Shown piece after piece: positions 7,749-15,909 of a stretch of DNA of 64,000 nucleotides; the stretch's first letter is position 1; every line of letters starts with the position of its first letter. The stretch is from positions 554,253 through 618,252 of the forward strand of contig NZ_JAEFCA010000003.1 in assembly GCF_016405855.1 (NCBI RefSeq), read 5' to 3'. Both the position numbers and the translations under genes were made by a program. The DNA is from Flavobacterium sp. IB48 (lineage in GTDB: Bacteria > Bacteroidota > Bacteroidia > Flavobacteriales > Flavobacteriaceae). The notes under the pieces are model-generated. The model saw only the letters and a program-made list of their open reading frames with translations, was not told where the DNA came from and ran no database searches.

Positions 7749-9095
7749 TTATATTTTTTCTGTTGAAAGCTCCACATGACGAGGACCTTTATTGATAATT
7801 TTCCCAACTAAAAGTAAAAACAGCATTCCCAGTAAAAGGTATAAACCGATAAAACCAAGCAATGTAAACAAGGTATTTCCTGATGAAACCGTCGGTGAAG
7901 CTCCAGCAGCGGTTCGCAGTAAATTGTAAACCAACCAAGGCTGTCTTCCTAATTCTGCCGTGTACCAGCCTGTTGTATTGGCAATGTACGGAAACGGCAT
8001 CATGAACATTAGAGACCATAAAATCCATTTGGTTTCGAATAATTTTCCTCTAATTAATTGAAAAAGCGAAAGCACCATCAATCCTATAAAAACTGTTCCC
8101 AGTCCAACCATAATATGATAGGCATAATACAATCCAGAAATATTGGTTGGGTGCAAGTCTTCTTCAAACTGATCTAAACCTTTTATTTCCTGATCCCAAT
8201 TTCCATAAGTCAAGAAACTCAAAATATTTGGAACGGCGATTTTATTATCCAGTTTTTTATCTTTTACATCGGGCTGACCGATTAAGACAATTTCTGAACC
8301 TTTCTTTTCGGTATGAAAGATTCCTTCCATCGCAGCAAAAGTTACCGGTTGGTATTTCACTACATTTTTAGCCAATAAATCTCCTGTTGGAACAGCTACA
8401 ATTATACTCGAAATCAATCCGAAGATTACTCCTGTTTTAAGGAATAATTTCCCGAAATCAACATTCTTTTTACTTAAAATATAGAAAGCTCCAATTCCAG
8501 CAACAACAAAAGAACTCGTTACTAAAGAAGCTGCTTGATTGTGTAAATACGAAGGCCAAAGCCAAGGATTTAAAAATAAAGCTTGAAAATTATTCAATAC
8601 AAATTTTCCATTTTCTAAGATTTCGTAACCCACAGGATTCTGCATCCAAGAATGTGTAGCAATAATTAGGTAACCACTCGCCCACGAACCAATCATGATT
8701 AGCAATCCCGTTACAAAATGCCATTTATGTCCGAGTAGTTTTTCTCCGAACAAAAATAATCCAAGAAAAGAAGATTCTAAAAAGAACGAGAACATTCCCT
8801 CCATCGCCAGCGTCTGGCCAATAATTCCGCCCGTTAATTCGGAGAATTTTGCCCAGTTGGTTCCAAATTGAAACTCCATCGGAATTCCCGTTACAACGCC
8901 CATTGCAAAATTGAGGGCAAAGATTTTCATCCAGAAATGGGTGGCGTGATTGTATTGTTCGTCTTTAGTTTTGAGATATTTCCACTTGAAGTACACAATG
9001 ATCAACGAAAGACCCATTGTAAGTTGCGGAAAAAGATAATGAAAAGTGATCGTGAAGGCAAATTGCATTCGATCATAAAAGAGCATTTCTTCCAT
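7749..9095 (-). CDS. cydA: Cytochrome bd oxidase subunit I
   Basis: The haem-bearing subunit that oxidises quinol and reduces oxygen. I start at 9095 so the protein reads MEEMLFYDRMQFAF, which puts His19 at the position of the conserved haem b595 ligand; an upstream in-frame ATG at 9134 would add 13 unconserved residues. The conserved GRQPW motif is present (ELGRQPWLVYNLLRT), as is the quinol-loop region; the protein (449 residues) is shorter than E. coli CydA, fitting the short-Q-loop class. Cytochrome bd is known to resist sulfide better than haem-copper oxidases, which may explain its place among sulfur genes. Confidence 0.95.
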   Translation of the reverse strand: MEEMLFYDRMQFAFTITFHYLFPQLTMGLSLIIVYFKWKYLKTKDEQYNHATHFWMKIFALNFAMGVVTGIPMEFQFGTNWAKFSELTGGIIGQTLAMEGMFSFFLESSFLGLFLFGEKLLGHKWHFVTGLLIMIGSWASGYLIIATHSWMQNPVGYEILENGKFVLNNFQALFLNPWLWPSYLHNQAASLVTSSFVVAGIGAFYILSKKNVDFGKLFLKTGVIFGLISSIIVAVPTGDLLAKNVVKYQPVTFAAMEGIFHTEKKGSEIVLIGQPDVKDKKLDNKIAVPNILSFLTYGNWDQEIKGLDQFEEDLHPTNISGLYYAYHIMVGLGTVFIGLMVLSLFQLIRGKLFETKWILWSLMFMMPFPYIANTTGWYTAELGRQPWLVYNLLRTAAGASPTVSSGNTLFTLLGFIGLYLLLGMLFLLLVGKIINKGPRHVELSTEKI

Positions 9096-9479
9096 AATGG
9101 TAATTTGTTTATGAAGTTCCACAAATTTAACCATTAGAACCCGAATTAACGCCCTTTAAAAAAAGTTTATCGTCTGATATTTGTTAAACTTTTCAACAAT
9201 TTAAAGGGTAAAAATGACACTTCTCATTTTTTGAGTTACATCCAGTTTGTCATTTCGACGAAGGAGAAATCTTCACAAGAAGCTCGACAAAGATTTGACT
9301 TTCGTTACGGAGTTACTTACGAAGATTTCTCCTTCGTCGAAAGGACAAGATTGTGTATAAATTTACGTGATAAAACATAACCCGCGGTTCCAACCGCGGG
9401 AACACAATGCGTATCCGACACGTTTCCTGCGGTTGAAACCGCAGGCTATGTTTGATTTTGATTGCCTGACTTTTATTGG
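9096..9479. repeat. Intergenic region with three palindromic repeats
   Basis: No gene is supported. A long inverted repeat spans 9246-9348 (next entry). Two compact palindromes follow: CCCGCGGTTCCAACCGCGGG at 9381-9400 and CCTGCGGTTGAAACCGCAGG at 9426-9445, enclosed by outer AAACATAA/TATGTTT arms. The AT-rich part next to cydA presumably holds its promoter, but I could not identify a clear -7 box. Confidence 0.6.
9246..9348. repeat. Long inverted repeat, CGACGAAGGAGAAATC family, copy 1
   Basis: The left arm (9246-9274, containing TTTCGACGAAGGAGAAATCT) is complementary to the right arm (9321-9348) with one or two mismatches, enclosing about 46 bases. A second copy with perfect 30-base arms is at 47527-47632, with similar loop sequence (AAGCTC.ACAAAGATT, GGAGTTACTT), so this is a defined mobile or dispersed element rather than chance. 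Confidence 0.8.
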
Positions 9480-10070
9480 TTATTTTTCTAAAATCCCTTT
9501 TTCTACACTTTCATTAATCAAACCTTCGGCATAATTCCATAAAGATTCTGAACCATTTTTAATGACGCTTTTCTTTTCGTAAACTTTATCGTATTTCACG
9601 CCGAACTCTTTCCAAGTTCCGCCGTTGTTTGATGTGTTTTGCAACAAAGGCTCTAATCTATCCATAGATCTTGCAAATTTGGCTTCGTTGGTTTCTCCCG
9701 CTTCAAATTCTTCCCAAATAGCAATTAACTCTTTGGCTTGCTTTTCTGGCAGTAATCCAAAAATTCTATTTGCCGCTAAACGTTCTTCGTCTGTATTGTC
9801 ATGACTTTTTACGGTATCATAAATAAAAACATCGCCTGCGTCAATTTCGACAATATCATGGATCAAAACCATTTTTACGACTTTCAAAACATCAATCGGT
9901 TCATTGGAATGTTCTGCCAAAACAATTGCCATTAAAGCCAAATGCCAGCTGTGTTCTGCATCATTTTCGCATCGGTCGCTATTGAACAATTTTGTCTTGC
10001 GCTGAATGTATTTTACTTTATCAATTTCTTTTATAAAAGCAATTTGATCTATTAAGTCCTGTGTGTTCAT
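9480..10070 (-). CDS. HD-domain phosphohydrolase (YfbR/HDDC2-like)
   Basis: A 196-residue cytoplasmic protein. Metal-binding residues of the HD superfamily are visible: His43 in EHSWHLALMA, His71-Asp72 in LIHDIVEIDAGD, and a later Asp in MDRLEPLLQN. The pattern fits the HDDC2/YfbR group, which includes 5'-deoxynucleotidases. The start is set at 10070 (MNTQDLIDQI) rather than 10136, because the upstream extension is low-complexity and lacks family features. It stands alone between repeats and the divergent MBL-rhodanese gene. Substrate is not determined. Confidence 0.82.
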   Translation of the reverse strand: MNTQDLIDQIAFIKEIDKVKYIQRKTKLFNSDRCENDAEHSWHLALMAIVLAEHSNEPIDVLKVVKMVLIHDIVEIDAGDVFIYDTVKSHDNTDEERLAANRIFGLLPEKQAKELIAIWEEFEAGETNEAKFARSMDRLEPLLQNTSNNGGTWKEFGVKYDKVYEKKSVIKNGSESLWNYAEGLINESVEKGILEK

Positions 10071-10233
10071 TTTCTTTTTTGTTTTAAAATGACATTCGTC
10101 ATACGCAAAATTAAAGCTTAAAGCGTAATTGCTCAACTTAAAATTAAGTTATCTCAATCAAATATGCCAAACTCCACTTTTTTTTACATAAAAACCTAAT
10201 TTCTGTAACATTAGTCACCTATTTTTTTAAAAA

Positions 10234-10250
10234 ACAAAGTTACCTTTGTA
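10234..10250 (+). promoter_or_regulatory. Promoter -7 box inside an ACAAAG/CTTTGT palindrome
   Basis: TACCTTTG (10241-10248) matches the Bacteroidetes -7 consensus TAnnTTTG, 27 bases before the MBL-rhodanese start. It forms part of an inverted repeat ACAAAG-TTAC-CTTTGT (10234-10249), which could be a regulator site, although the match may be incidental. Confidence 0.55.
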
Positions 10251-10274
10251 TCCCATCATTTTACAATACCTATC

Positions 10275-11690
10275 ATGAAAATAGAACAAATTTACACCGG
10301 ATGCCTTGCTCAAGGTGCATACTATATCACTTCAAATGGTGAAGCGGCCATTATTGATCCGCTTAGAGAAATTCAGCCTTATCTGGATCGTTTAGAGCGT
10401 GATGGCGTTAAACTAAAATATATTTTTGAAACGCATTTTCACGCCGATTTCGTTTCAGGTCACGTTGATTTAAGCAAAGAAACTGGAGCTCCAATTGTTT
10501 ACGGACCAAATGCTGCCTGCGAATTTGACTGCATTTCTGCAAAAGACGGACAGGAATTTAAAATCGGAAAAATAACTATTAAAGTATTGCACACTCCAGG
10601 ACATACTATGGAAAGCACTACTTTTTTACTGATTGATGAAAACGGAAAAGATCACGCCATTTTCTCTGGAGATACTTTGTTTATTGGTGATGTTGGACGT
10701 CCAGATTTAGCTCAAAAAGCGGCTGGAATGACACAAGATCAATTAGCTGGAATTTTATATCATTCGTTAAGAGATAAAATCATGACCTTGGCTGATGACG
10801 TTATTGTTTATCCAGCGCACGGTGCAGGAAGCGCCTGCGGAAAAAACATGAGCAAAGAAACTGTTTCTACTATTGGAAATCAAAAAGCGACCAATTATGC
10901 TTTGCGCGCTAATATGACTGAAGAAGAATTCATCAAAGAAGTAACTGACGGTTTATTGCCTCCTCCTGCCTATTTCAGCATGAATGTTGCGATGAACAAA
11001 GGTGGTTATGAAAGCTTTGAAACTGTTTTAAACAACGGAATGAAAGCTATAAACGTAAAAGATTTTGAAGCTGTAGCTGAAGAAACTGGCGCTTTAATTC
11101 TGGACACAAGAAGCGCAGCTGATTTCAGTAAAGGATTTATTCCTCAGTCTATTAATATTGGAATCAACGGTGATTTTGCTCCGTGGGTTGGAACTTTAAT
11201 TGCCGATGTAAAACAGCCAATTATATTGGTTACTGCTGCTGGTATGGAAGAAGAAACTGTAACTCGTTTAAGCCGTGTAGGTTTTGATACGATTATCGGG
11301 CATTTGGAAGGCGGTTTTGAAGCTTGGCAAAATGCAGGTTTCGAAGTTGATACTGTAAACCGAATTACAGCAGAGCAATTTGCTAATGAATTTAAACTTG
11401 GCGAAGATAAAGTAATAGATATTCGTAAAGAAACAGAATACGAAGCAGAACATATTGACGATGCTTACAGCAAACCTCTCGCTTATATTAATGACTGGGT
11501 AAAAGACATTAATCCAAATGAGCATTTTTACTTGCATTGTGCAGGCGGTTACAGAAGTATGATTGCAGCTTCTATCCTTCAAGCAAGAGGATTTAGAAAT
11601 TTCTCTGAGGTTGAAGGTGGTTTTGGGGCAATTTCTAAAACCAATGTTCCAAAATCAGATTTCGTCTGCCAAAGCAAAGTATTAAAATAA
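10275..11690 (+). CDS. MBL-fold persulfide-dioxygenase-like protein with two rhodanese domains
   Basis: A 471-residue fusion. Residues 1-250 are a metallo-beta-lactamase fold of the ETHE1/persulfide dioxygenase type: HFHADFVSGH (His54, His56, Asp58), HTPGH (His110) and FSGDTLFIGDVGRPDL (Asp133). Two rhodanese domains follow. The first (about 260-352) has lost its catalytic cysteine (loop VTAAGMEE); the second (about 365-465) keeps it as Cys422 in LHCAGGYRS. Likely role: oxidising or transferring sulfane sulfur in sulfide detoxification. It leads a run with two YeeE/YedE genes 98 bp downstream. The second position after HFHAD is Phe rather than the usual His of the THxHxDH motif, as in related ETHE1-like groups. 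Confidence 0.87.
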   Translation: MKIEQIYTGCLAQGAYYITSNGEAAIIDPLREIQPYLDRLERDGVKLKYIFETHFHADFVSGHVDLSKETGAPIVYGPNAACEFDCISAKDGQEFKIGKITIKVLHTPGHTMESTTFLLIDENGKDHAIFSGDTLFIGDVGRPDLAQKAAGMTQDQLAGILYHSLRDKIMTLADDVIVYPAHGAGSACGKNMSKETVSTIGNQKATNYALRANMTEEEFIKEVTDGLLPPPAYFSMNVAMNKGGYESFETVLNNGMKAINVKDFEAVAEETGALILDTRSAADFSKGFIPQSINIGINGDFAPWVGTLIADVKQPIILVTAAGMEEETVTRLSRVGFDTIIGHLEGGFEAWQNAGFEVDTVNRITAEQFANEFKLGEDKVIDIRKETEYEAEHIDDAYSKPLAYINDWVKDINPNEHFYLHCAGGYRSMIAASILQARGFRNFSEVEGGFGAISKTNVPKSDFVCQSKVLK

Positions 11691-11695
11691 TTAAA

Positions 11696-11788
11696 GGTTC
11701 TGAGTTGCTAAGATTCTAAGGTTCTAAGATTTTTGACCTTTGGGACTTAACAACTCAGAATCTAAAAAAACTTAGAACCTAAAAAAAT
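11696..11788. repeat. Degenerate CTTAG-type short-period repeat
   Basis: The spacer reads as repeated units such as GGTTCTGAGTTGCTAAGATT, TCTAAGGTTC and, in the other orientation, CTTAGAACC. The two halves face each other, so the spacer can fold. It lies directly before the YeeE gene start. Confidence 0.6.
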
Positions 11789-12352
11789 ATGCTAGAAATC
11801 ATAAAAGAACCTTGGCCTTGGTACGTAGCAGGCCCTTTGATTGGATTAACTGTTCCAATTTTATTAATTATTGGGAATAAATCTTTCGGGATTAGTTCTT
11901 CACTTCGTCATATTTGTGCGGCTTGTATTCCCGCGAATATTTCATTTTTTAAATACGACTGGAAAAAAGAAAGCTGGAATTTATTCTTTGTTTTAGGAAT
12001 ATTTCTAGGCGGTTTTATCACTGCTCATTTTTTATCGAATCCAAATCCGATAGAGATTGCTCCTGAATTATCAGAGAAATTAGCAACTTACGGAATCACA
12101 GATCATAGTGGTTTGGTTCCTGCACAATTATTTTCTTGGGAAAGTTTACTAACGTTTCGCGGATTTATCATGATTGTTGTCGGCGGATTTTTAGTTGGCT
12201 TCGGAACTCGTTACGCTGGCGGATGCACAAGCGGACACGCGATTATGGGATTATCAAACTTACAATGGCCATCATTGGTAGCTACTATCTGTTTTATGAT
12301 TGGTGGTTTTGTAATGGCACTTTTGATTTTACCATATATTCTTTCACTTTAA
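11789..12352 (+). CDS. YeeE/YedE family transporter, first half
   Basis: A 187-residue inner-membrane protein with about four to five hydrophobic segments. It contains the conserved cysteine motifs of the YeeE/YedE (sulf_transp) family: CAACIPAN near residue 42 and GGCTSGHAIMGLS near residue 148, which in characterised members such as YeeE handle thiosulfate. The next gene, 10 bp downstream, encodes a shorter YedE-like protein, so the pair probably forms a two-component transporter. It follows the MBL-rhodanese gene, supporting uptake or export of a sulfur compound. Confidence 0.88.
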   Translation: MLEIIKEPWPWYVAGPLIGLTVPILLIIGNKSFGISSSLRHICAACIPANISFFKYDWKKESWNLFFVLGIFLGGFITAHFLSNPNPIEIAPELSEKLATYGITDHSGLVPAQLFSWESLLTFRGFIMIVVGGFLVGFGTRYAGGCTSGHAIMGLSNLQWPSLVATICFMIGGFVMALLILPYILSL

Positions 12353-12362
12353 AATTTAGAAA

Positions 12363-12839
12363 ATGAATTTAGAAAATAAAAATATAGACAGCGAAGGAAT
12401 CAACGCAAGCCAGAAAAAAGAAACTGCATTGGGAAATCTTAAGTATTTAGTCGTTGGTATCTTTTTCGGAATTGTATTCGTAAAAGCAGAAATCATCAGC
12501 TGGTTTCGTATTCAAGAGATGTTCAATCTAGAGTCATTTCACATGTATGGCGTAATTGGATGCGCTGTCGTAGTTGGATTAATATCGGTACAATTGATTA
12601 AAAAATTCAACATCAAAACTCTTGATGGCGAAAAAATCGAAATCCAACCAAAGACTTTTAATAAAGGACAAATTTACGGTGGCTTATTATTCGGTTTCGG
12701 ATGGGCTATTACTGGAGCTTGTCCAGGTCCGCTTTTTGCTCAAATTGGCACAGGCGCCACTGTAATTGTAGTTACTTTATTAAGTGCAATTGCTGGAACT
12801 TGGGTTTACGGTTTGATTAAAGATAAATTGCCTCATTAA
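12363..12839 (+). CDS. YeeE/YedE family transporter, second half (DUF6691-like)
   Basis: A 158-residue membrane protein with about four predicted membrane helices. It carries the related cysteine motif GACPGPLFAQIG near residue 118. Short YeeE/YedE proteins of this type are usually paired with a longer one, as here. The gene is 10 bp after its partner and 21 bp before a GNAT acetyltransferase gene, so all three may be cotranscribed. Confidence 0.86.
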   Translation: MNLENKNIDSEGINASQKKETALGNLKYLVVGIFFGIVFVKAEIISWFRIQEMFNLESFHMYGVIGCAVVVGLISVQLIKKFNIKTLDGEKIEIQPKTFNKGQIYGGLLFGFGWAITGACPGPLFAQIGTGATVIVVTLLSAIAGTWVYGLIKDKLPH

Positions 12840-12860
12840 TTTTATATAGTAAACTAAAAA

Positions 12861-13379
12861 ATGAATTCTACAGAACAGTTAGTATTACGAAAAGCAGTTC
12901 TTTCTGAAGTACCTGCAATTTGGGAAATACTGCAAGATGCAATTGAACAAAGACGATTAGACGGAAGCACGCAGTGGCAAGATGGTTATCCGAACGAACT
13001 TTCTATTAAAAATGATATCGAAAATGGTTATGGATATGTTTTTACAGAGGACGAATCCATTCTGGCTTATGCGGCTATTATTTTTGATAAAGAACCTGCT
13101 TACGAAAATATCGAAGGCAAATGGCTTACTGATGGCAATTATACTGTTGTGCATCGTGTAGCCGTTTCGAAATTGGCAAAAGGAAAAGGAATTGCAACCA
13201 AACTATTTGAGAGCATCGAAAGTTTATCTGTCGAAAATAAAATTTACAGTATAAAAGTAGACACAAACTTCGATAATACTCCGATGTTGAAAATTTTAGA
13301 CAGACTAAAATATACGTATTGCGGAGAAGTCTATTTTAGAGGCTCTGCAAGAAAAGCATTTGAAAAACGATTGATCTAA
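12861..13379 (+). CDS. GNAT family N-acetyltransferase
   Basis: A 172-residue acetyl-CoA-dependent acyltransferase. The core acetyl-CoA site is HRVAVSKLAKGKGIATKLFE (about residues 97-116), preceded by the beta strands expected of the fold. The stretch EQRRLDGSTQWQDGYPN near residue 33 resembles a Bacteroidota GNAT group of unknown substrate. It follows the YeeE pair by 21 bp and is followed by a strong terminator, marking the end of the operon. Confidence 0.85.
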   Translation: MNSTEQLVLRKAVLSEVPAIWEILQDAIEQRRLDGSTQWQDGYPNELSIKNDIENGYGYVFTEDESILAYAAIIFDKEPAYENIEGKWLTDGNYTVVHRVAVSKLAKGKGIATKLFESIESLSVENKIYSIKVDTNFDNTPMLKILDRLKYTYCGEVYFRGSARKAFEKRLI

Positions 13380-13401
13380 ATAAACAATATATAAAATTGA
13401 T

Positions 13402-13440
13402 AACCCGACATGTTCTATGAATCTGTCGGGTTTGTTTTTG
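13402..13440 (+). terminator. Intrinsic terminator after GNAT gene
   Basis: AACCCGACA (13402-13410) pairs perfectly with TGTCGGGTT (13424-13432), followed by TGTTTTTGTTT. It is 22 bases past the GNAT stop codon and ends the sulfur/GNAT transcript. Confidence 0.85.
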
Positions 13441-13453
13441 TTTAACGTTGCCT

Positions 13454-13506
13454 ACCGAAAACCTGAAACTTGAAACTTGAAACCTGAAGCCTGAAGCCTG
13501 AAACTT
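13454..13506. repeat. Degenerate GAAACTTGAAACCT repeat
   Basis: Four to five imperfect units of 7-8 bases (CTGAAACTTGAAACTTGAAA then CCTGAAGCC). The same family recurs inside the trp operon at about 20335-20374 and 22640-22716. Confidence 0.7.
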
Positions 13507-13537
13507 TTTTCTTCATCAATTTTTAATTTCATTTCGT

Positions 13538-13545
13538 TAAGTTTG
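13538..13545 (+). promoter_or_regulatory. glpD -7 box
   Basis: TAAGTTTG fits the TAnnTTTG -7 consensus, 28 bases before the glpD start, leaving a short leader. A convincing -33 TTG element is not obvious. Confidence 0.5.
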
Positions 13546-13572
13546 CTTTAAACAAAAAGTCCCGTAAAAGAT

Positions 13573-15150
13573 ATGAATCGCTCAGAGCAGTTACTAAAAC
13601 TACAAAATACAGAAAATTGGGACATAATAATTATTGGTGGAGGTGCAAGCGGACTAGGAACTGCAATTGATGCGGTAAGTCGTGGGTATAAAACCGTTTT
13701 ATTTGAAGCGGTAGATTTTGCAAAAGGAACTTCAAGCCGAAGCACTAAACTAGTTCATGGCGGAGTACGCTATTTGGCACAAGGAGACGTGCATTTAGTT
13801 AGAGAAGCATTAAAAGAACGAGGATTATTGGCACAAAACGCAAGTCATTTGGTAAAAAACCAATCTTTTATTATTCCGAATTATCATTGGTTAAGCGGTT
13901 ACTTTTACACTATTGGACTAAAAATCTATGATCTTTTATCTGGGGGTTTAAGTTTGGGCAGTTCAAAATATCTTTCGAAAAAGAGAACTATTGAAATGCT
14001 TCCTAACGTAGAAGAAAATGGTTTGGTAAATGGCGTAATTTATCACGATGGACAATTTGATGATTCTCGTCTTGCTGTCAATCTTGCCCAAACTGCAGTA
14101 GAAAACGGAGCTTGTGTTTTAAATTATACTAAGGTTGTTAATTTATTAAAAGACAATAACAATCAAGTAATTGGAGTTCAGGTTCAGGATCAAGAAAGCG
14201 GAATTAAATATGATTTAAAAGGTTCTGCTATTATAAATGCTACAGGAGTTTTTACAAATGCTATTATGAAACTCAATGATAATGTTTATAAAAAATACAT
14301 TGTCCCAAGCCAGGGAATTCATTTGGTTTTTGATAAATCATTTCTGCCTGGCGATCATGCCTTAATGATTCCGAAAACAAAAGACGGAAGAGTTTTATTT
14401 GCAGTTCCATGGCATAATCGAGTTGTAGTTGGCACGACTGATACTTTAATAAAAAAACAAAGTTTAGAACCAATTGCTTTAGAAAGCGAAATTCAATTTG
14501 TACTTGAAACAGCCCAGCGATTCCTTGCAAAAAAACCTGAAAGAAAAGATGTGTTAGCTGTTTTTGCAGGATTACGCCCTTTGGCAGCTCCAAAAGAAGA
14601 AGGTAAAAGCACTAAAGAAGTTTCTAGAAGCCATAAAATTATAGTTTCTGAAACTGGTCTCATTACCATTACAGGAGGAAAATGGACTACCTATCGAAAA
14701 ATTGCTGAAGATATAATTGACAAAGCCATCAAAACAGGCAAATTACCAAAGAGAACCTGTACAACAGAACATCTTTCTATTCACGGAAGCCAACCTACCA
14801 CTTCACTTGATAGAGAAAATCACCTCTATATATATGGTACAGATATTCCGAAAATAATCGAGTTGCAAGAAAGCGAACAGACATTAAAAGAAAAACTGCA
14901 TTCTAATCACGAATTTACAATGGCAGAAGTCGTGTGGGCAATTCGTTACGAAATGGCAAGAACTGTTGATGATATACTGGCAAGAAGAGTTCGTTTATTA
15001 TTCTTAGATGCTAGAGCTGCAATTGAAGTTTCGGAGAAAACAGCTAGAGTAATTGCCAAAGAATTGGGACATGATGAAGCTTGGATAAACAATGAAATTG
15101 CCAATTTCAAGCAAATTGCAAAAGGTTTTCTGCTCTCAGAATTCCAATAA
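13573..15150 (+). CDS. glpD: FAD-dependent glycerol-3-phosphate dehydrogenase/oxidase
   Basis: A 525-residue flavoprotein that oxidises sn-glycerol-3-phosphate to dihydroxyacetone phosphate, passing electrons to quinone at the membrane surface (oxygen in oxidase relatives). The N-terminal Rossmann motif is IIIGGGASGLGTAIDAVSRG (about residues 17-36), followed by the DAO-family region KGTSSRSTKLVHGGVRYLAQ. A C-terminal helical DAO_C domain is seen (VWAIRYEMARTVDDILARR near residue 455). Length matches GlpD. No glpK or glpF is present in the window. Confidence 0.92.
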   Translation: MNRSEQLLKLQNTENWDIIIIGGGASGLGTAIDAVSRGYKTVLFEAVDFAKGTSSRSTKLVHGGVRYLAQGDVHLVREALKERGLLAQNASHLVKNQSFIIPNYHWLSGYFYTIGLKIYDLLSGGLSLGSSKYLSKKRTIEMLPNVEENGLVNGVIYHDGQFDDSRLAVNLAQTAVENGACVLNYTKVVNLLKDNNNQVIGVQVQDQESGIKYDLKGSAIINATGVFTNAIMKLNDNVYKKYIVPSQGIHLVFDKSFLPGDHALMIPKTKDGRVLFAVPWHNRVVVGTTDTLIKKQSLEPIALESEIQFVLETAQRFLAKKPERKDVLAVFAGLRPLAAPKEEGKSTKEVSRSHKIIVSETGLITITGGKWTTYRKIAEDIIDKAIKTGKLPKRTCTTEHLSIHGSQPTTSLDRENHLYIYGTDIPKIIELQESEQTLKEKLHSNHEFTMAEVVWAIRYEMARTVDDILARRVRLLFLDARAAIEVSEKTARVIAKELGHDEAWINNEIANFKQIAKGFLLSEFQ

Positions 15151-15438
15151 ATCATAAATCTAGTTGATTTTTAAGGTTTTACACTTTTAAAATATCTTAC
15201 AAAAAGTCATTTGACTAATATTTAAAATCAAAACTTTCTTTTAGTTTTAAAAAATCATTAATATACAACATATCAATACGTTATATTAAAAAATTACTTT
15301 AATTTTAATATCGAAAACTATTCTTTTAGTTCTTTAAAAAAGCCTTTTTATTCATGTTAACAAAAAATTAACACAACATTTGTATATACAACTATTAAAA
15401 GTTATACATTTGTATATACAAATTATACACTTACGACT
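15151..15438. promoter_or_regulatory. AT-rich leader of the MarR operon
   Basis: Very AT-rich stretch without a supported gene. Its right end contains two palindromes and a -7 box, described separately. The rest shows no distinct structure. Confidence 0.5.
15380..15423 (+). promoter_or_regulatory. Twin MarR operators overlapping the promoter
   Basis: Two near-identical palindromes, TTGTATATACAA (15380-15391) and ATTTGTATATACAAAT (15408-15423), have centres 30 bp apart. The -7 box TACATTTG (15405-15412) overlaps the second, and a -33-like TTG falls in the first. The MarR gene starts 15 bases further on. This is the expected arrangement for autorepression. Confidence 0.75.
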
Positions 15439-15897
15439 ATGACAATTGAAGAGGTTATTAAGAGTACGGTTAAGATGGATAATGCGAAAAAAGTTATTCT
15501 GAATATCATGTACACGCAAAATGTGATTCAGGATCATTTCAACGAGTTGATCAAACCGTATGATTTATCTGGAGAACAGTATAATGTGTTACGTATATTA
15601 AGAGGACAAAAAGGAAAACCTGCTAATATGTGCGTGATACAAGAGAGAATGCTTGCTAAAACGAGCAACACAACACGTTTGGTAGATAAACTATTATTAA
15701 AGGATTTTGTAACGCGAAATGTCTGTCCTGATAATCGAAGAAAAATTGAAGTTTCGATTACACAAAAAGGATTAGATGTATTGAAAGAACTAGATCCAAA
15801 AGTAGATGAGCATGAGCAAACATTTGCAAATAATTTAAAACCAGAAGAATTGGTTTTCCTAAATCAACTATTAGAAAAATATAGAACCAACAAATAA
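15439..15897 (+). CDS. MarR family transcriptional regulator
   Basis: A 152-residue winged-helix regulator. The DNA-binding part spans about residues 45-110 (LSGEQYNVLRILRG, then the recognition region AKTSNTTRLVDKLLLKDFVT and the wing VCPDNRRKIEVSIT), flanked by dimerisation helices. One cysteine lies in NMCVIQ and another in VCPDNR, so redox sensing is possible but unproven. It is 12 bp from a nitroreductase gene, which suggests control of that operon. Twin palindromes at its promoter imply autoregulation. Confidence 0.9.
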   Translation: MTIEEVIKSTVKMDNAKKVILNIMYTQNVIQDHFNELIKPYDLSGEQYNVLRILRGQKGKPANMCVIQERMLAKTSNTTRLVDKLLLKDFVTRNVCPDNRRKIEVSITQKGLDVLKELDPKVDEHEQTFANNLKPEELVFLNQLLEKYRTNK

Positions 15898-15909
15898 AGT
15901 AATAAAAAT

